A stretch of 58,360 nucleotides of DNA from Phoronis australis (lineage: Eukaryota > Phoronida > Phoronidae), in assembly GCA_002633005.1 (NCBI GenBank), contig NMRA01000074.1, positions 961,097 through 1,019,456 of the forward strand, given 5' to 3'. The notes beneath the pieces were generated by a model, which was not told the origin of the DNA, did no database searches, and saw only the letters and a program-made list of their open reading frames with translations. Positions 1 through 11,189 of the stretch are shown here, one piece after another; positions within the stretch are counted from its first letter, which is position 1, and each line of letters begins with the position of its first letter. The translations under genes and the position numbers were made by a program.

Positions 1-1009
1 ACGGGAAAATCGTGCTGGCTAATACTTTGCCCTGGCCCATCTAACTCAAAATCCTGGCCCGAATTCGCCCCTGGGTTCAATCTGTTTTTGTTACCCTTCG
101 AGTCTTGAATTTGCCAATTTTATGGTTTTCCAACCGCAATACTTATTTGGTCAGTAAAGTGTTTTTTCGAGTAGCTGATTGAATGTTGATGTTCTTTTCG
201 GTAATGGATCGGGAATACAATCTTATTATGGTAAGCAATTTTATGATGGTTAAACAAGTTACTGTCGTTAAAACATGATGACATACTATCTTTTAATTCC
301 GGATCATTGACGCGAATGGTCACCCACAGGAGTTTTAGATTCTGAAAACCAGTTATTCAGTGGAGAAAACTAGTTCTCAAAATGCGTAAACGACTATTAA
401 GCACTGAAATATAACACGGTCTATTCACTGAAACTATAGATGCTATGCTATGTAAATTGTATGTGACCTAATACCGATGAAGCTATATTTGGCGTGGTCT
501 AATAAAGCGTATGGGATGTTTTACTTGATAGTTTTACGGCAATTCTGGTGAGAAATGCGTGGCCCCCGATTGCACGCTATTCCGCCATATTCCTATTGCT
601 ACCCCCCCCCCCACTTACTTATAACGTAGATTTGCCACTGCAGGGTGTAAACAAAATGAATTGGCTAACCTGAATAGCAAGGTTTCTAGTCCATTTGGGA
701 ACAATTACAAGCAGTAACAGTGGTTGAATCCTCGACTCAAGTTCAACATTCCACGTGACATGGTTTCGAATTAGCGTACAGTAGGAAGCGAAAGAAAAAT
801 TAATAACAAACGTGGTTGCAACGTATTTTCCGCATAATTGAAAACACATCGCGTGTTTACTCTCTGGGCCACTACCCGACCGTACGTTATCGGGCGAGAT
901 ATTTTCATTGGTAACTGCACTTAGGCCACCTAGTGTCGGTCGGGCAATTGGACATTGCTAACCAGTCAGTCCCGTTCATTGCTATCGTTTTGCTTCAGCT
1001 GATCGAAAC
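1..1009. other. Intergenic sequence upstream of the DNase I-like gene
   Basis: No convincing gene. A poly-C run lies near 602-612. Around 341-378 there is a short inverted arrangement (a CCAGTT-like arm and an AAACTAGTTCTC-like arm) resembling the segment at 46527-46575, so both may be remnants of one small repeat. The last ~50 bases would hold the 5' leader of the DNase-like gene; no clear TATA box is seen. Confidence 0.4.
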
Positions 1010-1198
1010 ATGGCAAGAGTTCTGACTGCGCTTGTAATTTTCATTTTGCTGTCGGTGGGCCACTGTAGGCGTCATGTCGAAATTCTCGCCGATGACTTCA
1101 GTCTCCAGCAGCCGCCAGTCACGGTGACAGCATTTAATGTTCGAGTCCTGGGACAGCGAAAGCTGACCAAAGCTCACGTCATGGACGTAGTTATGAAG
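1010..1198 (+). CDS. DNase I-like endonuclease, coding exon 1 (signal peptide exon)
   Basis: The exon encodes 63 residues from an ATG at 1010 to AAG at 1198, followed by the splice donor GTATGTAG; it ends in phase 0. Residues 1-19 form a secretory signal peptide (MARV, then a hydrophobic stretch ending in GHC), as expected for a secreted nuclease. The residues after it include TAFNVRVLGQRKL, matching the family's first beta strand (usually AFNIQTFG). The known family hydrolyses DNA phosphodiester bonds in the presence of divalent metal ions. The ATG is chosen because it immediately precedes the signal peptide. A longer open frame on the opposite strand here is taken as a shadow. Only the N-terminal fifth of the protein is accounted for by this exon and the next. 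Confidence 0.72.
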
Positions 1199-1975
1199 GT
1201 ATGTAGCTGTTAGAGTTTTATCGTATTTCCTTTGATAACGGTCCTGGCACCCCTGTGATCTGACTATGCATAATCGACAAGGGCCCATAAAAGGAACCAT
1301 GGCCTGTTTGCAATTTTCAAGTAACGTATCATGTCTCCATTGCCGTAAACCAAGCTCTCGCGCTCCGTTCATGCGCACTGGCTCTCTCTTGGACGCGATC
1401 TCCGGATCCAGCGTGGCCATCATTCTGAAGCCTCAAGGAGACATCTGTTTGCTCCTGTCCAGACCAAATCGCACCATTCATTGCTCACGTAAGCCAGCCA
1501 TGTCCACGCACATGTTACATTCTCTCGTGCCACTTCGCATATAAAATCACCATACGCTCAAATCTGGTGGTAATTGTAATTCCTGCAAACATTCGGCTCT
1601 CGGCAGAATCAAGGCACAGCTTAACAATCAAACTGGTACATGTAAACAAACGTAAACATAAAGGTGTGCAAGCTGAGTGTTATTGCAGTGTTCCGTTAAT
1701 GAACATATAAGAAGTTCTGCTAATATTTCTTTATTCTAGCGACTAGCATTTCATGTTGCCTAAGCTAGGACCGAGTTCAAAACAATTTCAAGTTTTGTCC
1801 GATCGAAGGTTTGCCTAGAGCTTCACCAGGCCAAACACCGATAGCGCGATAACATTGCTAGAACTCGGATCTACTAATCCTTGCTATACCGGGCGTGCGT
1901 TCTCCAGACGCGCGAACCTCGTGAAACATATGTGTTCGCGAGATATCGTAATACATAATAAATCAAGCTCATGAT

Positions 1976-2075
1976 CACACTAGCTTCCATCGCCAGATTT
2001 TTGATCTACGGAATAACTTCGCCAACAAGTGATAAAATAGTTCCTCGTTGTGCTTTTGATGGAAGCTAGAGTGTG
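1976..2075. repeat. 100-bp inverted-repeat element (MITE-like) in DNase-like intron 1
   Basis: The left arm CACACTAGCTTCCATC (1976-1991) is nearly the reverse complement of the right arm GATGGAAGCTAGAGTGTG (2058-2075), differing by a 2-base insertion. There is no ORF. It looks like a short non-autonomous inverted-repeat transposon. Confidence 0.5.
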
Positions 2076-2640
2076 AGTTTCCAGGCTGATATTCAGGAAC
2101 AAGGAAAGGTGAATGTTTTGTGACGTGTCCTACATGTATGTATACGCTGTACGTAATTTAGCAACAAAGTTTGTATTAACCAACGTAATGCGTCATGAAG
2201 TTCATTTACTGGGTAGCTCTCATGTGTAAGTTGAAAATTGGGCTTGTCGGCTCCCTGTTTACACGGGAATCAAAAGTTCTCCAAATTTTTAAGAAGTTCA
2301 CCCGCATCGTACTGGGTTAGGCGGCAGAGTTGAATTGCTTTGACAATACAAGTCCATCTACATGCACGTGTATTCTGTGCCATACAACAGTTGGCTTAAT
2401 GTTCATCGTAGTACAAGAAGAAACGAAATGAGCATTATTAAACTGTATTTAGCAAAAGAAGCAAGCTAAAAACAACAGAATGACGCCGATGGTGAAAAAA
2501 ATGTTCACGGCGCCGTCTTATTAAGTTATCAGGAAGATATTTTGTTTCAAAGCCAAGGCTAGACTCTTTCTAGTCCAGCAATCACTAACAAAGCTAATCT
2601 ATCAATTCTTTAAAACAGTTACTTTACATTATCTCTGCAG

Positions 2641-2729
2641 GTTATCTCGCAAAGTGACATCGCTTTGATACAAGAAATCAGGGACGTCACGGAAAAGACT
2701 GCAAAGACCATTCATGCCTTGGTTAACAG
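2641..2729 (+). CDS. DNase I-like endonuclease, coding exon 2
   Basis: The exon follows a clean acceptor (CTCTGCAG, ending at 2640) and ends at 2729 before GTATGTGT. It starts in phase 0, matching exon 1, and reads VISQSDIALIQEIRDVTEKT and onward. The block IALIQEIRD aligns with the DNase I family signature IALVQEVRD; its Glu is the conserved metal- and active-site residue (Glu39 of mature bovine DNase I). The two exons together give about 92 residues of the usual 260-280. I looked for the later family blocks (the EQYAFIYR-like and SDHYPVEV-like segments) as far as 16 kb and found none, so the gene is either truncated here or broken by the assembly gaps near 11.6-13.8 kb. Confidence 0.75.
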
Positions 2730-3717
2730 GTATGTGTGACCACAGAAAATATACTGGTACTACCCAACACTTGCCACAAGCAGTGAGAACAATTACCACG
2801 AAAACTGATCATGAATTATATTTGCATGTACAGTAGTGTGTTCACTGCGTCATGTGCGCGATTGTATTTTAGGCTCCATTGCCAAGATTCTTTGTGCAGC
2901 GGGAAATAAACACCTGTTCCGGTTTAAGCATGCGTTCTACGGGAATTTCCGAAAATAGGCCTACCCAAATGTACTCCCAGGAGTGTATTGTCGGAAAAAT
3001 TTCCAAAGAGTTCGCCCGTGGGCGTATTTTTAGTAAGTGTTTGCATGTTAAGAATATCTGATGGATTATTTTTCCGAAATAGGTATGCAATAAGTTTTGA
3101 CGTATATTTTTTGATTTTGGCAAAGCATTAAACTTTTGGGACCCCGATTTCACTCAAATGACTATCATTTAACGAGATATTAGTTGTCTCTAATGGTGAC
3201 TAACCGTATTAACACATTATGAAGGACAGTATTATTGACACAGTTTCAGACATTACGCCCGGGTGTATTTTGGGTTTCATTTGACGTTGTTAGAAGGTCG
3301 TTTTCCGCCTATCCGCCAGTGGGCCTATTAGCAGAAACTCCTGCAACACCGTATTTTGTGAAAACGGTATTTTTTTACCGTGGTCAGTGTTCTGTTGTCA
3401 ATGGCAATTCACCAAATACCGCCCCATTTAAGGAAATACTTGTAATTATTCGGAAAGCTTGTATTCATAACAATCGAATACAACGCAAGGCGCATTCAGG
3501 AAGTAAATGAATTGCACGCGGCCTCAATTTTAAAACTGGCATTTGATGGGTGAACCTCACGTTGACACGACAGTGTTATAAAATGCCAAAAGGTTCCTTC
3601 ACTAGTACCATTCTGGGCGCAAAAATGCGCTTATTCTACTCGCACTTTTGCTTAATCAACGCGTACTTTTAGTTCTTAAACGATCATCGTGTTGCTCTTA
3701 TTCAACGCGTATTCTTA
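2730..3717. other. Non-coding sequence after DNase-like exon 2
   Basis: Either intron or intergenic. The short open frames here show no family motif, splice logic or codon bias. Nothing else is supported. Confidence 0.4.
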
Positions 3718-3721
3718 TGAA

Positions 3722-5381
3722 AGGAGAATGACACCCGATTTAATTAGTCTTTTCGCCGTCATAATCGGTCTATATCCACATCTCCTCGCATACAGTCGAC
3801 CTTACCTTGCCAAGAGGTGTCGCGTTAACCTGTGAGGAAGGTGAGAAACGACGCTAGCGACGTCAGTGGTTCATATGCAGAGTGAATGCCGCTATGTTGC
3901 AGTGCATCGTTGCCGCTTGTCCGAACTAAGCAGCTGCGAGGAAAGCGGGTATATCATTTTTTTACTTCCTCGAGAGTCCGAATTGCTTAGGAAGTGGCTC
4001 ATCGTAGTGAAGAATGAAATGTACGCTGTAAATAGCAAGTGGCTGTGGCCTGCAGACGTCGACAGTGCCTGACGAAAGCCGACTTACCAAATAACTCCAT
4101 ACGTTCCGTTGTCTGAGCTTGTTCACGGCGCCTCTCTAGTATTTCTTCATCACTGTATTCCTGTTCTAATTGATAGCCTGTAAAACTTAACGATCCACCT
4201 GCGAAGTCGGGACTGATGAGCTCTAGCTCGTCCTAAGCCGGGATTGCGAGTTGCCATGTTGGCGTTTATTACTGAGCGTTCTGTTTCAAAATGAATTATT
4301 CTCACCCTAACCAATACTTATACAAAACTGAAACAAAGTCTGTCTCATTAGATGTAATTTTTAATGCATTTGGAGTGTTCGTGAGTGCAAATGACTTGAG
4401 AAACCAGCACTGAATAAATCACTGCGTTACCGGCGGCTTTAGGTGGAATAAAACTAATTGACGGGACACCTAGGCCGTGTGAGCTCATGCTAATTTAGTG
4501 TTTGCTGGCAGAAACTGTTGTTAAACAACTTGATTTCCATCCCACGGCCAGGTGTTAGGGGAATCTTTATTTACATTTACATTTGTCAAATAATGATTGT
4601 CAATGTACAACTTCTGCCCTGACTGTGCTGTGGCCAAAGCGGAACCTGAATTCGCGGCCCCCGACGAGAAAGTAGATTTGCAGTTTCGTGGCAAATTCAC
4701 CAACATAATCAGGTGCATATTACTTTGGCTCACTAGTATAGTATTTTCGTGACTGGAAGTTTAGTTTCCACTGATTTTTGGCTTGTTTATGATCGTGATG
4801 TCTGATCAGTTTCCGAGCCACTGGCGGGGATAACGAGTCAAACCGGCCGGCCGCTACGGGCCTGATCGGGCTCCGAGCTACTGGCCGGGCTAACAAGCGT
4901 GTTGTGTTTAGAACTAAAAAAATCGCAGGTCTAAACATCACAGATCTACTGTAGGTTCTCCTGTCTGTATCTCACGGACAATACTTCGAATTTATCTCCG
5001 AACAGACCCCAAACTCCTGCTACGGACCTTATTGGCCTGCCGAACTTTGTAGGCTACGGTGTGTCCAAATACCAATAAATCCGAAACAGCGAAATAAAAC
5101 AACACGTTTTTATAAGAACTCGGTGTATTTTAAGGGTTTTACATCGAAGTTTGATGAGTTATTGGTATAAAACGATGAATTCAAGCGATAAGCTGACACC
5201 AATAACCCGTATTGAGAACAGCTGAACAGACTCTGTGTGAAACCAATTACGTCATTGGATAATTTCAACAACTCAGTCTGCCGTCAGATGTCAGGTAACG
5301 CAACCGTACGTGTCGTTATGGAGTAGAACTACTCGATCTAAATTGATACAAATTAGGTTGTTTTTTGGGTGGCATGCGCCT
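3722..5381 (-). mobile_element. TTAA-type DNA transposon, copy 1 (Kolobok-like, decayed)
   Basis: A 1660-bp element in reverse orientation to the copies at 35419 and 49213. Its ends read AGGAGAATG.CACC at 3722 and GGTGGCATGCGCC near 5370-5380, forming short terminal inverted repeats. It is flanked by TTAA at 5382-5385 and a mutated TGAA at 3718-3721. A THAP-like exon remnant lies near 3893-4072 on the + strand. TTAA target duplications together with a THAP-type zinc finger are the established signature of the Kolobok superfamily; piggyBac also uses TTAA but has no THAP domain. No full transposase is present, so this is a non-autonomous or decayed copy. Confidence 0.65.
3893..4072 (+). pseudogene. 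THAP-domain exon remnant inside TTAA transposon copy 1
   Basis: Read across frames, this stretch resembles the first half of a THAP zinc finger: a Cys-x4-Cys start followed by LRKWLIVVKNEMYAVNSKW. It corresponds to the better preserved remnants at 36750-36905 and 50560-50733 (both - strand). A stop and a frame change separate the cysteines from the LRKW block. In autonomous elements THAP domains bind the transposon ends; here the rest of the transposase is missing. Confidence 0.5.
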
Positions 5382-5385
5382 TTAA

Positions 5386-5973
5386 ACTACGCGTAGTTTT
5401 ATTACAGTGTATCATCGTGTCATATAGTCCAATCACTCTCTATCTTTACCGCTCTCGCCAACGTGTAAAATGAACATTGTTTCTGCAACACAATTAATTG
5501 GTGTCACACCTGAAGTATGTCACTAAGTTAATTACGTATTAATAATTACTATTAGTACTTTTCTATCCGTGGTACACACCTATCGGTTCATTGAAACGTC
5601 TTTCAATGCTAACGTATACAAGACTTGAATACGTTGAAATTCGAATTAACGAATCACAGTACAGGTACATTGTGTGATATTTTAGAGCTCTCGAATCAAA
5701 ACTGGAATCGCATAAATCGCAAAGGTTTGCTTCAAGATTTAAAAGAAATTTGTTTTCAATCTTTTCTTGTGCGGCACATCCACTATCGCGGAACCGTCGA
5801 ATTTTAGTGGCGTACGGGAAAACTGCGGTTTGGCTATCGTACTTAGAGGTGGTTCGTAGGAACGTTCAGAACAAGAGATGCGTCTTGACTAGTATATTGA
5901 AGACTGCAAGCGTTACATGAAGAGAATAGTTCTCGTTGAGGGAAACCAACTGCTAATACTGTTAAATACTACT

Positions 5974-6069
<96 letters not shown>

Positions 6070-7960
6070 GAAAGTGATATGTATATATAGAGAGAAACAC
6101 GAATTAACCAGCCAAATGAGACAAACAAACAAGGGATGCAGTATCCTGGCAAACTAACATTTCTAGAAATGGGAAGTATTACTCATCTTCTACTCTAAGA
6201 AAGTTGTGATAAACAACAGTGAGTGACGCAATACGACGACTAAAATGAATGAAGCAAACTGAAAACACAGTTATAACACATTCTGCGACAGGGTGGACAG
6301 TTGATTTGTGTACATGGAGCTCTGTGCCACACTATCAGAACAATACCTAGTGACTACAGAAAGTAACGAGTACCATCTATTGTACGAGAATCAGCTTTCG
6401 CTGTCTTTACGCTAGACATGGGATGTTGCCCTGGTGATACCAAGTAAAAGCTGTACTGAAATCAACGCATTTTAAACATAATTTGTTATTGCCATCCATG
6501 TTGTTATTCTTATATATGTATATACACAAAACGTACCGAGAGTGGAAGTATGTCGACGGGGATATTATTTCATGTACATGTAAGCCAATCGAGATACATT
6601 TTCTTTTTACCCATACGCTTCCAATTCCTAAGTTACTTTCATTTTTCGGCAAACTTTTCAAATAATTCACTCAGACTGTTCACGTGGCGGATCACATCCT
6701 GTATGGACGTACTTGCGCTATGGGTTGAAAGTTTTCTCTAGTAAAAGAAACAGTTTTAAATGTAACGATTTATTACTTGAAAAAGAGATAATGCAAACAA
6801 TCTGTGCACTGAACTTGTAACACATCCTAAAAATAGTTAAAAAACAACAATATTCGATCTTGTAGTTACTGAGAAACCGGCGCTTGAGCTGCAGACGATA
6901 TAATATTTAGTAATTGAAAACTGAGACAGTCCTGTTCCAGATGTTACGACTAGGACTGAATTGCATGTTGAGTGTTATTTACACTGCTGCAAATGTATTA
7001 CTTCAAACTATTTTTGGAAAGTTTGATGATCGAACCGGCTGAAGACGTTGAGTCAACATTAACCTACCTTTTGAACTTTTCATGTCAGAGGTCACTCTTG
7101 AAGTAGTGCGGGAGGTCAATACGGAAAACATTATTACTTGGCCACATTGCACTCGACTGAATCAACGCGTATGGGATAAATAGCATTTCATTTTTGTTGA
7201 AGGTCCATTTTGATAGTCATTTTGTCGTACACAAATGTGATGGTGATAATACCACGAAGTACACACATGCAATGTGTCTTTATTATCATACTTCAGATTC
7301 GCATGTACAGGTGCATTCCTGAATGCAAGTTTAACGGGTTCAGCAGTTGTGAACAAAGTCTCGATTCAAATTATCTTGGTACTTTTTCCATCACAGTAAA
7401 GCCTGGAGCCCGACTGTTGTGCAAACAGATTGTGGCACTGAAAGAGCACAGTGGCCTCCGCATCTGGAATACAGCAGGTTCTGCGAGACACATGTCTTAC
7501 ACTGTTTTATCTTCTAACAGTCTAGTACACGCCTCTTTAAAGACATAAAATCACACGTTTTTAACCCTTATTAAATGATTGGAAGAGGTTATAAGGAATC
7601 AAGCAGTACCTATCCCGTAACCAATCAATTTCACAACTCGTAGTCGACGAAAGTTTAAATAAACGCGCCACTCATGATTCCGACCCGAAGAACACGCCGC
7701 CCGGCATTTTGAACTAACCAAGAGACCAGAAGTACAATTGTCCTTGCTCCTGAAAATGAGAGAGAGATGTGATTGACCAATCAGAATGCTGCATTCCGGA
7801 CACTCCTCCAACTGTTTGTTGAAACATTGTTTTGTGTACATTTATTCAGTTCTGTGTTTGATATGGACGGCTAAAGTGAAGCACCCGTGGAATTTCTGGA
7901 CTGCAGAGTCATACCTTGTACTATTATGTATAGAAGCTGAGGACGCCTGTGCATGTAACC
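5386..7960. other. Intergenic/intronic sequence with a long CA microsatellite
   Basis: No supported gene. A frame near 7276-7370 follows an acceptor-like TACTTCAG but matches no family I recognise. Confidence 0.35.
5979..6069. repeat. (CA)n-(TA)n microsatellite
   Basis: About 36 CA units are followed by about 10 TA units and a short AG-rich tail. This is a simple sequence repeat with no coding capacity. Confidence 0.95.
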
Positions 7961-8066
7961 AGGCGTGCGTCTTTCAGTAACGATAGGACCTACGCTAGGG
8001 CCTAGCTAAAATCTAGCCAAAGTCTTGCTTTTTAGCGAGGTCTTAGTGTTACTGAACGGGAGGCAG
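7961..8066. repeat. MITE family M1, copy 1
   Basis: The ends read AGGCGTGCGTCTTTCAGTAACG and, inverted, TTACTGAACGGGAGGCA. The interior shares GTCTTGCTTTTTAGCGAGGTC with copies at 23425, 29092, 44093 and 56171. Non-coding. It appears shortened internally relative to the ~145-bp copy at 23425. Confidence 0.6.
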
Positions 8067-8322
8067 GTCTCAATCGTAACATCTGGAACAGGACTGTTAA
8101 TTATATGACATATCTGTCTCAGTTTTCAATGTCTATATATTATATCGTCTGCAGTTCAGGCACCGATTCCTCGCCAATATCAAACATTGTTGTCACTGGC
8201 CATGACAGCACCCGAGTGACTATCGGCCACAGTATTACTCGAGCAGCAACGACGACCGTCCTAGCAACACGTGAACTTATCCGTGCTACAGAATCTGTAT
8301 CCAGCCAGCTAACTGTGAACAG

Positions 8323-8466
8323 TGCAGTATCTTGATTGCGTTTAGTGTACTTGTTTGACACTTGGCGTCTCTGGTGTGGTGTAGCTAAGCATGTTGGGTA
8401 ATAAAAACATGGTTGTTGTCAGACGTGACTAGTTTTCTCTCTGACTTTACTAACCAAGTTACCGCA
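8323..8466 (+). repeat. 5' LTR (144 bp)
   Basis: Begins TGCAGTATCTTG and ends GTTACCGCA, with TG..CA termini. It aligns with 12541-12689 and 12843-12986, differing by a few substitutions and a 5-base insertion in the 3' copy. An AATAAA hexamer near 8399 (GGGTAATAAAAAC) could serve as the polyadenylation signal. Confidence 0.92.
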
Positions 8467-8473
8467 TATTTAT

Positions 8474-8486
8474 TGGCGACGAGGAT
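8474..8486 (+). promoter_or_regulatory. Primer-binding site, tRNA-Ser(GCU) type
   Basis: TGGCGACGAGGAT lies 8 bases after the 5' LTR. It is complementary to the 3' end of animal tRNA-Ser(GCU) including the CCA tail, with one mismatch by my recollection of that tRNA. It would prime minus-strand DNA synthesis. Confidence 0.75.
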
Positions 8487-8499
8487 ACTTTTGATCAGA

Positions 8500-9023
8500 A
8501 TGGCAGTCCACACGGTGCTCTGTCTTATTTTGACCAAGCGGTGGAATCATGGCAATCGTATGTGGAACGTTTAGAGTTTTATTTCGTGGCGAATGACATA
8601 GACACAATGATCAAGAAGCGCGCCATTTTCCTGACCTCGTGTGGATCGGAAACCTACCAGTTGGTGAGGAACTTAATCCAACCGTCTAAACCAGAGCATA
8701 AGTCGTATTCTGAGCTTCTTGATGTGTTAAAAAACCACTATTCTCCTACACCTAACCCCATTGTTGCGCGATATCAATTTAATTTCGCAAAACGGGAGAG
8801 AGGGGAGAAAATGTCAAATTTTATCGGTAGGTTGCAGGACTTGGCAGCACATTGCAATTATGGCAACACCCTGGAGGACATGCTACGAGATCGGCTTGTG
8901 TGTGGGGTTGAGAACTTTGAAATTCAAAAGCGATTGTTTGCAATTAAAGATCTAACCTTCTCCAAGGCCCATGAGATATGCTCAAGCATGGAAATGGCAG
9001 TAGACAATGCTAGGGAAGTTTAG
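8500..9023 (+). pseudogene. Retrotransposon gag, capsid part (frameshifted)
   Basis: The likely start ATG at 8500 is out of frame with the main body (open from about 8513 to 9023), implying a one-base change near 8512. The 160-residue open part contains WQSYVERLEFYFVANDI, the LKNHYSPTPNPI block and a QKRLFAIKDLTFSKAHEIC block, all typical of Ty3/gypsy gag in invertebrate elements. It ends at a TAG just before the zinc-knuckle region, which lies in another frame. Confidence 0.8.
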
Positions 9024-9049
9024 GCATTAGTCAGTCTCCAACCTCAAAT

Positions 9050-9469
9050 GTGAACCACGTACATCACAAACCACAGCAACAGAAACCCCCCAAGCCGTGT
9101 TTTCGTTGTGGAGGTCAACACTACCCAGACAAATGTGGATTCAAAGACGCGGAATATCATGGATGCCACAGAACGGGACACATTCAACGGAAATGTCCAG
9201 ACCGTTCTGTACCTTCGAAATCGTCGAAACCAAAATCGAAAACCAAACCTATGAACCATGTGTCAGCGGACAATGGCTCCTTGTTAAATAGTTTACATAA
9301 TAAGGGTAAGTTTGAGCTGCCTGTGAAAACAGTAATGCGTGTGGATGGAAATCCTATGCAATTTGAGCTTGATACTGGCTCTCCGCGAACAATTGTAACC
9401 CAAAGGCAGTTTGATAGTCATTATTCAAGTGCAAAACCCAAACTGAGTCCTGCGGATGATACTCTGTAA
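9050..9469 (+). pseudogene. Retrotransposon gag zinc knuckle and aspartic protease
   Basis: The open frame contains a Cys-His knuckle (CFRCGGQHYPDKC, CX2CX3HX4C) and a second degenerate knuckle in which the first Cys is Tyr (YHGCHRTGHIQRKC). Further on is the aspartic protease active site FELDTGSPRTIV. The frame stops at 9469, and the rest of the protease (with VVPGDGPCLLGRDWL, the flap/helix region) continues in the next frame up to about 9630. Confidence 0.85.
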
Positions 9470-9619
9470 CAGTGTATACATATACGAAAGAGCAACTTGA
9501 TTTGCTTGGTAAAGCCGACGTTTGCGTGACAGCTAATGGCCAGAAGTATGAATTGTCATTTTTGGTGGTCCCCGGTGATGGGCCATGTTTACTTGGCCGT
9601 GACTGGTTAGCTGTTTTGC

Positions 9620-10456
9620 TTGGACCTGACTAGCTGGAGCGACCGTCTCCTGAGTGATTGTAACGCGGTTAACAAGTTATCTGCGAAAGTTAGTGACTTA
9701 GATGAAATGTTAAATGCATTTGCTCACTTATTCTCCGATGAACTTGGTCTCATGAAAGGCGTCGAAGCACGTCTGCACATATCGTCCGATGTGAAACCTC
9801 GGTTTTTCAAGGCTCGCTCGGTACCCTTTGCTCTCCGTGAGAAAGTGGACGAAGAACTTGATCGATTAGAATCACTGGGAATCATTAGCCCAGTGGAATC
9901 TTCGAGGTGGGCTACACCCATTGTGCCCGTGGTAAAGGCTAATGGGAAAATTCGCATTTGCGGCGACTATCAGTGACTGTGAACCAAGTTGCAATTCTTG
10001 ACAAGTACCCATTACCGAGAATCGACGAACTGCAAACTAAGTTAGCTCTTGGTAGCCAGTTTTCAAAACTGGACATGAGCAACCGCCTACTTACAGATGA
10101 AAGTTGATGATTGCTCGAAAGAGTATCTAACGATCAACACTCATCGTGGTCTGTATTGTCAGGAGCGACTAGCGTTTGGAATCGCGTCCGCCCCTGCGAT
10201 TTGGCAACGCGCCATAGACACGTTATTACAAGGGTTACCCGGTGTCCTAGTGTACTTAGATGACATAGTCATTACGGGTAAAACACGGGATGAACATTTT
10301 GCAAATCTGAAAGCTGTTTTGCAAAAGCTGTCAGATGCTGGACTCACATTAAATCGTTCAAAGTGTAATTTTTTACAGGACGAGATCAAGTATTTAGGTC
10401 ACCGTATTGACGCACAAGGACTTCATCCTACTAATGCTAAAATCCGAGGCCATTAG
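9620..10456 (+). pseudogene. Retrotransposon reverse transcriptase (broken into pieces)
   Basis: The first piece (to 9976) holds the SLGIISPVESSRWATPIVPV and KANGKIRICGDY blocks of Ty3/gypsy RT. It is followed by a stop and a frame change, then NQVAILDKYPLPRIDEL. The second piece (10097-10456) has the catalytic YLDD box in PGVLVYLDDIVITGK and the KCNFLQDEIKYLGH thumb motif. At least three breaks separate these pieces, so no intact RT is encoded. Confidence 0.9.
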
Positions 10457-10457
10457 A

Positions 10458-11050
10458 AATGCCCCAGTGCCGAAAAATGTGTCCGAACTGAGAGCTTACC
10501 TCGGAATGGTAAATTACTACGGCAAATACATTCGCAATGCGTCAACACAGTTTGCACCTCTGTACGAATTATTACGCAAAAACAAATCTTGGCTTTGGTC
10601 GAGCCGCCAAGAAGACGCATTTCGTGCATCAAAGGATTTGCTGTGTTCTGACACTGTGCTCGCTCATTATGATCCGGAAAAAACGATAGTACTCACTAGC
10701 GATGCCTCTGATCCAGATGAGCGCCCGATAGGTTTTGCCTCACGAATCTAAGCAGTGCGGAAAAGAACTATAGTCAATTAGATAAAGAGGGACTTGCAAT
10801 TATTTTCGGGTTGAAGTATTTCCATCAGTATTTGTATGGAAGAAACTTTGTTATCGAGACTGATCATAAACCCTTGATGAATATTTTCGGAACAAAGAAA
10901 GGGATTCCGCAAATGGCTTCAGATCGTTTTACGCGTTGGTCGTTGATACTATCGGCATATTGTTATGAGATTCGGTATAAACCGGGATCTAAACTTAGAA
11001 ATGCTGACGCGCTGAGCCGATTACCGGTCGACCCTGCTCCTACGGATGTC
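10458..11050 (+). pseudogene. Retrotransposon RT connection and RNase H domain
   Basis: The segment continues in a new frame with LRAYLGMVNYYGKYI (RT connection). The RNase H block has VLTSDASDPDERPIGFASR (first catalytic Asp in SDAS), then, after another break, FVIETDHKPLMNIF and NADALSRLPVD. These are the usual Ty3/gypsy RNase H signatures in order. A frame break near 10749 interrupts the domain. Confidence 0.88.
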
Positions 11051-11189
11051 GCTGTACCCGGACGTGTAAATTGGATTAAGGAACAGTTGTCATCGACTTG
11101 TGCAAACATAGCCGAAGTGAAACGTTTGACCGCACGAGACCCTATTCTTTCGAAAGTCGTGCACTTCGTGAAATTTGGTTGGCCGTCGG

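Noticed and set aside
995-1544. Long overlapping frames on both strands around DNase-like exon 1
   Set aside because: The + strand exon has a signal peptide, a family motif and a splice donor; the other frames have none of these and lie partly in the intron.
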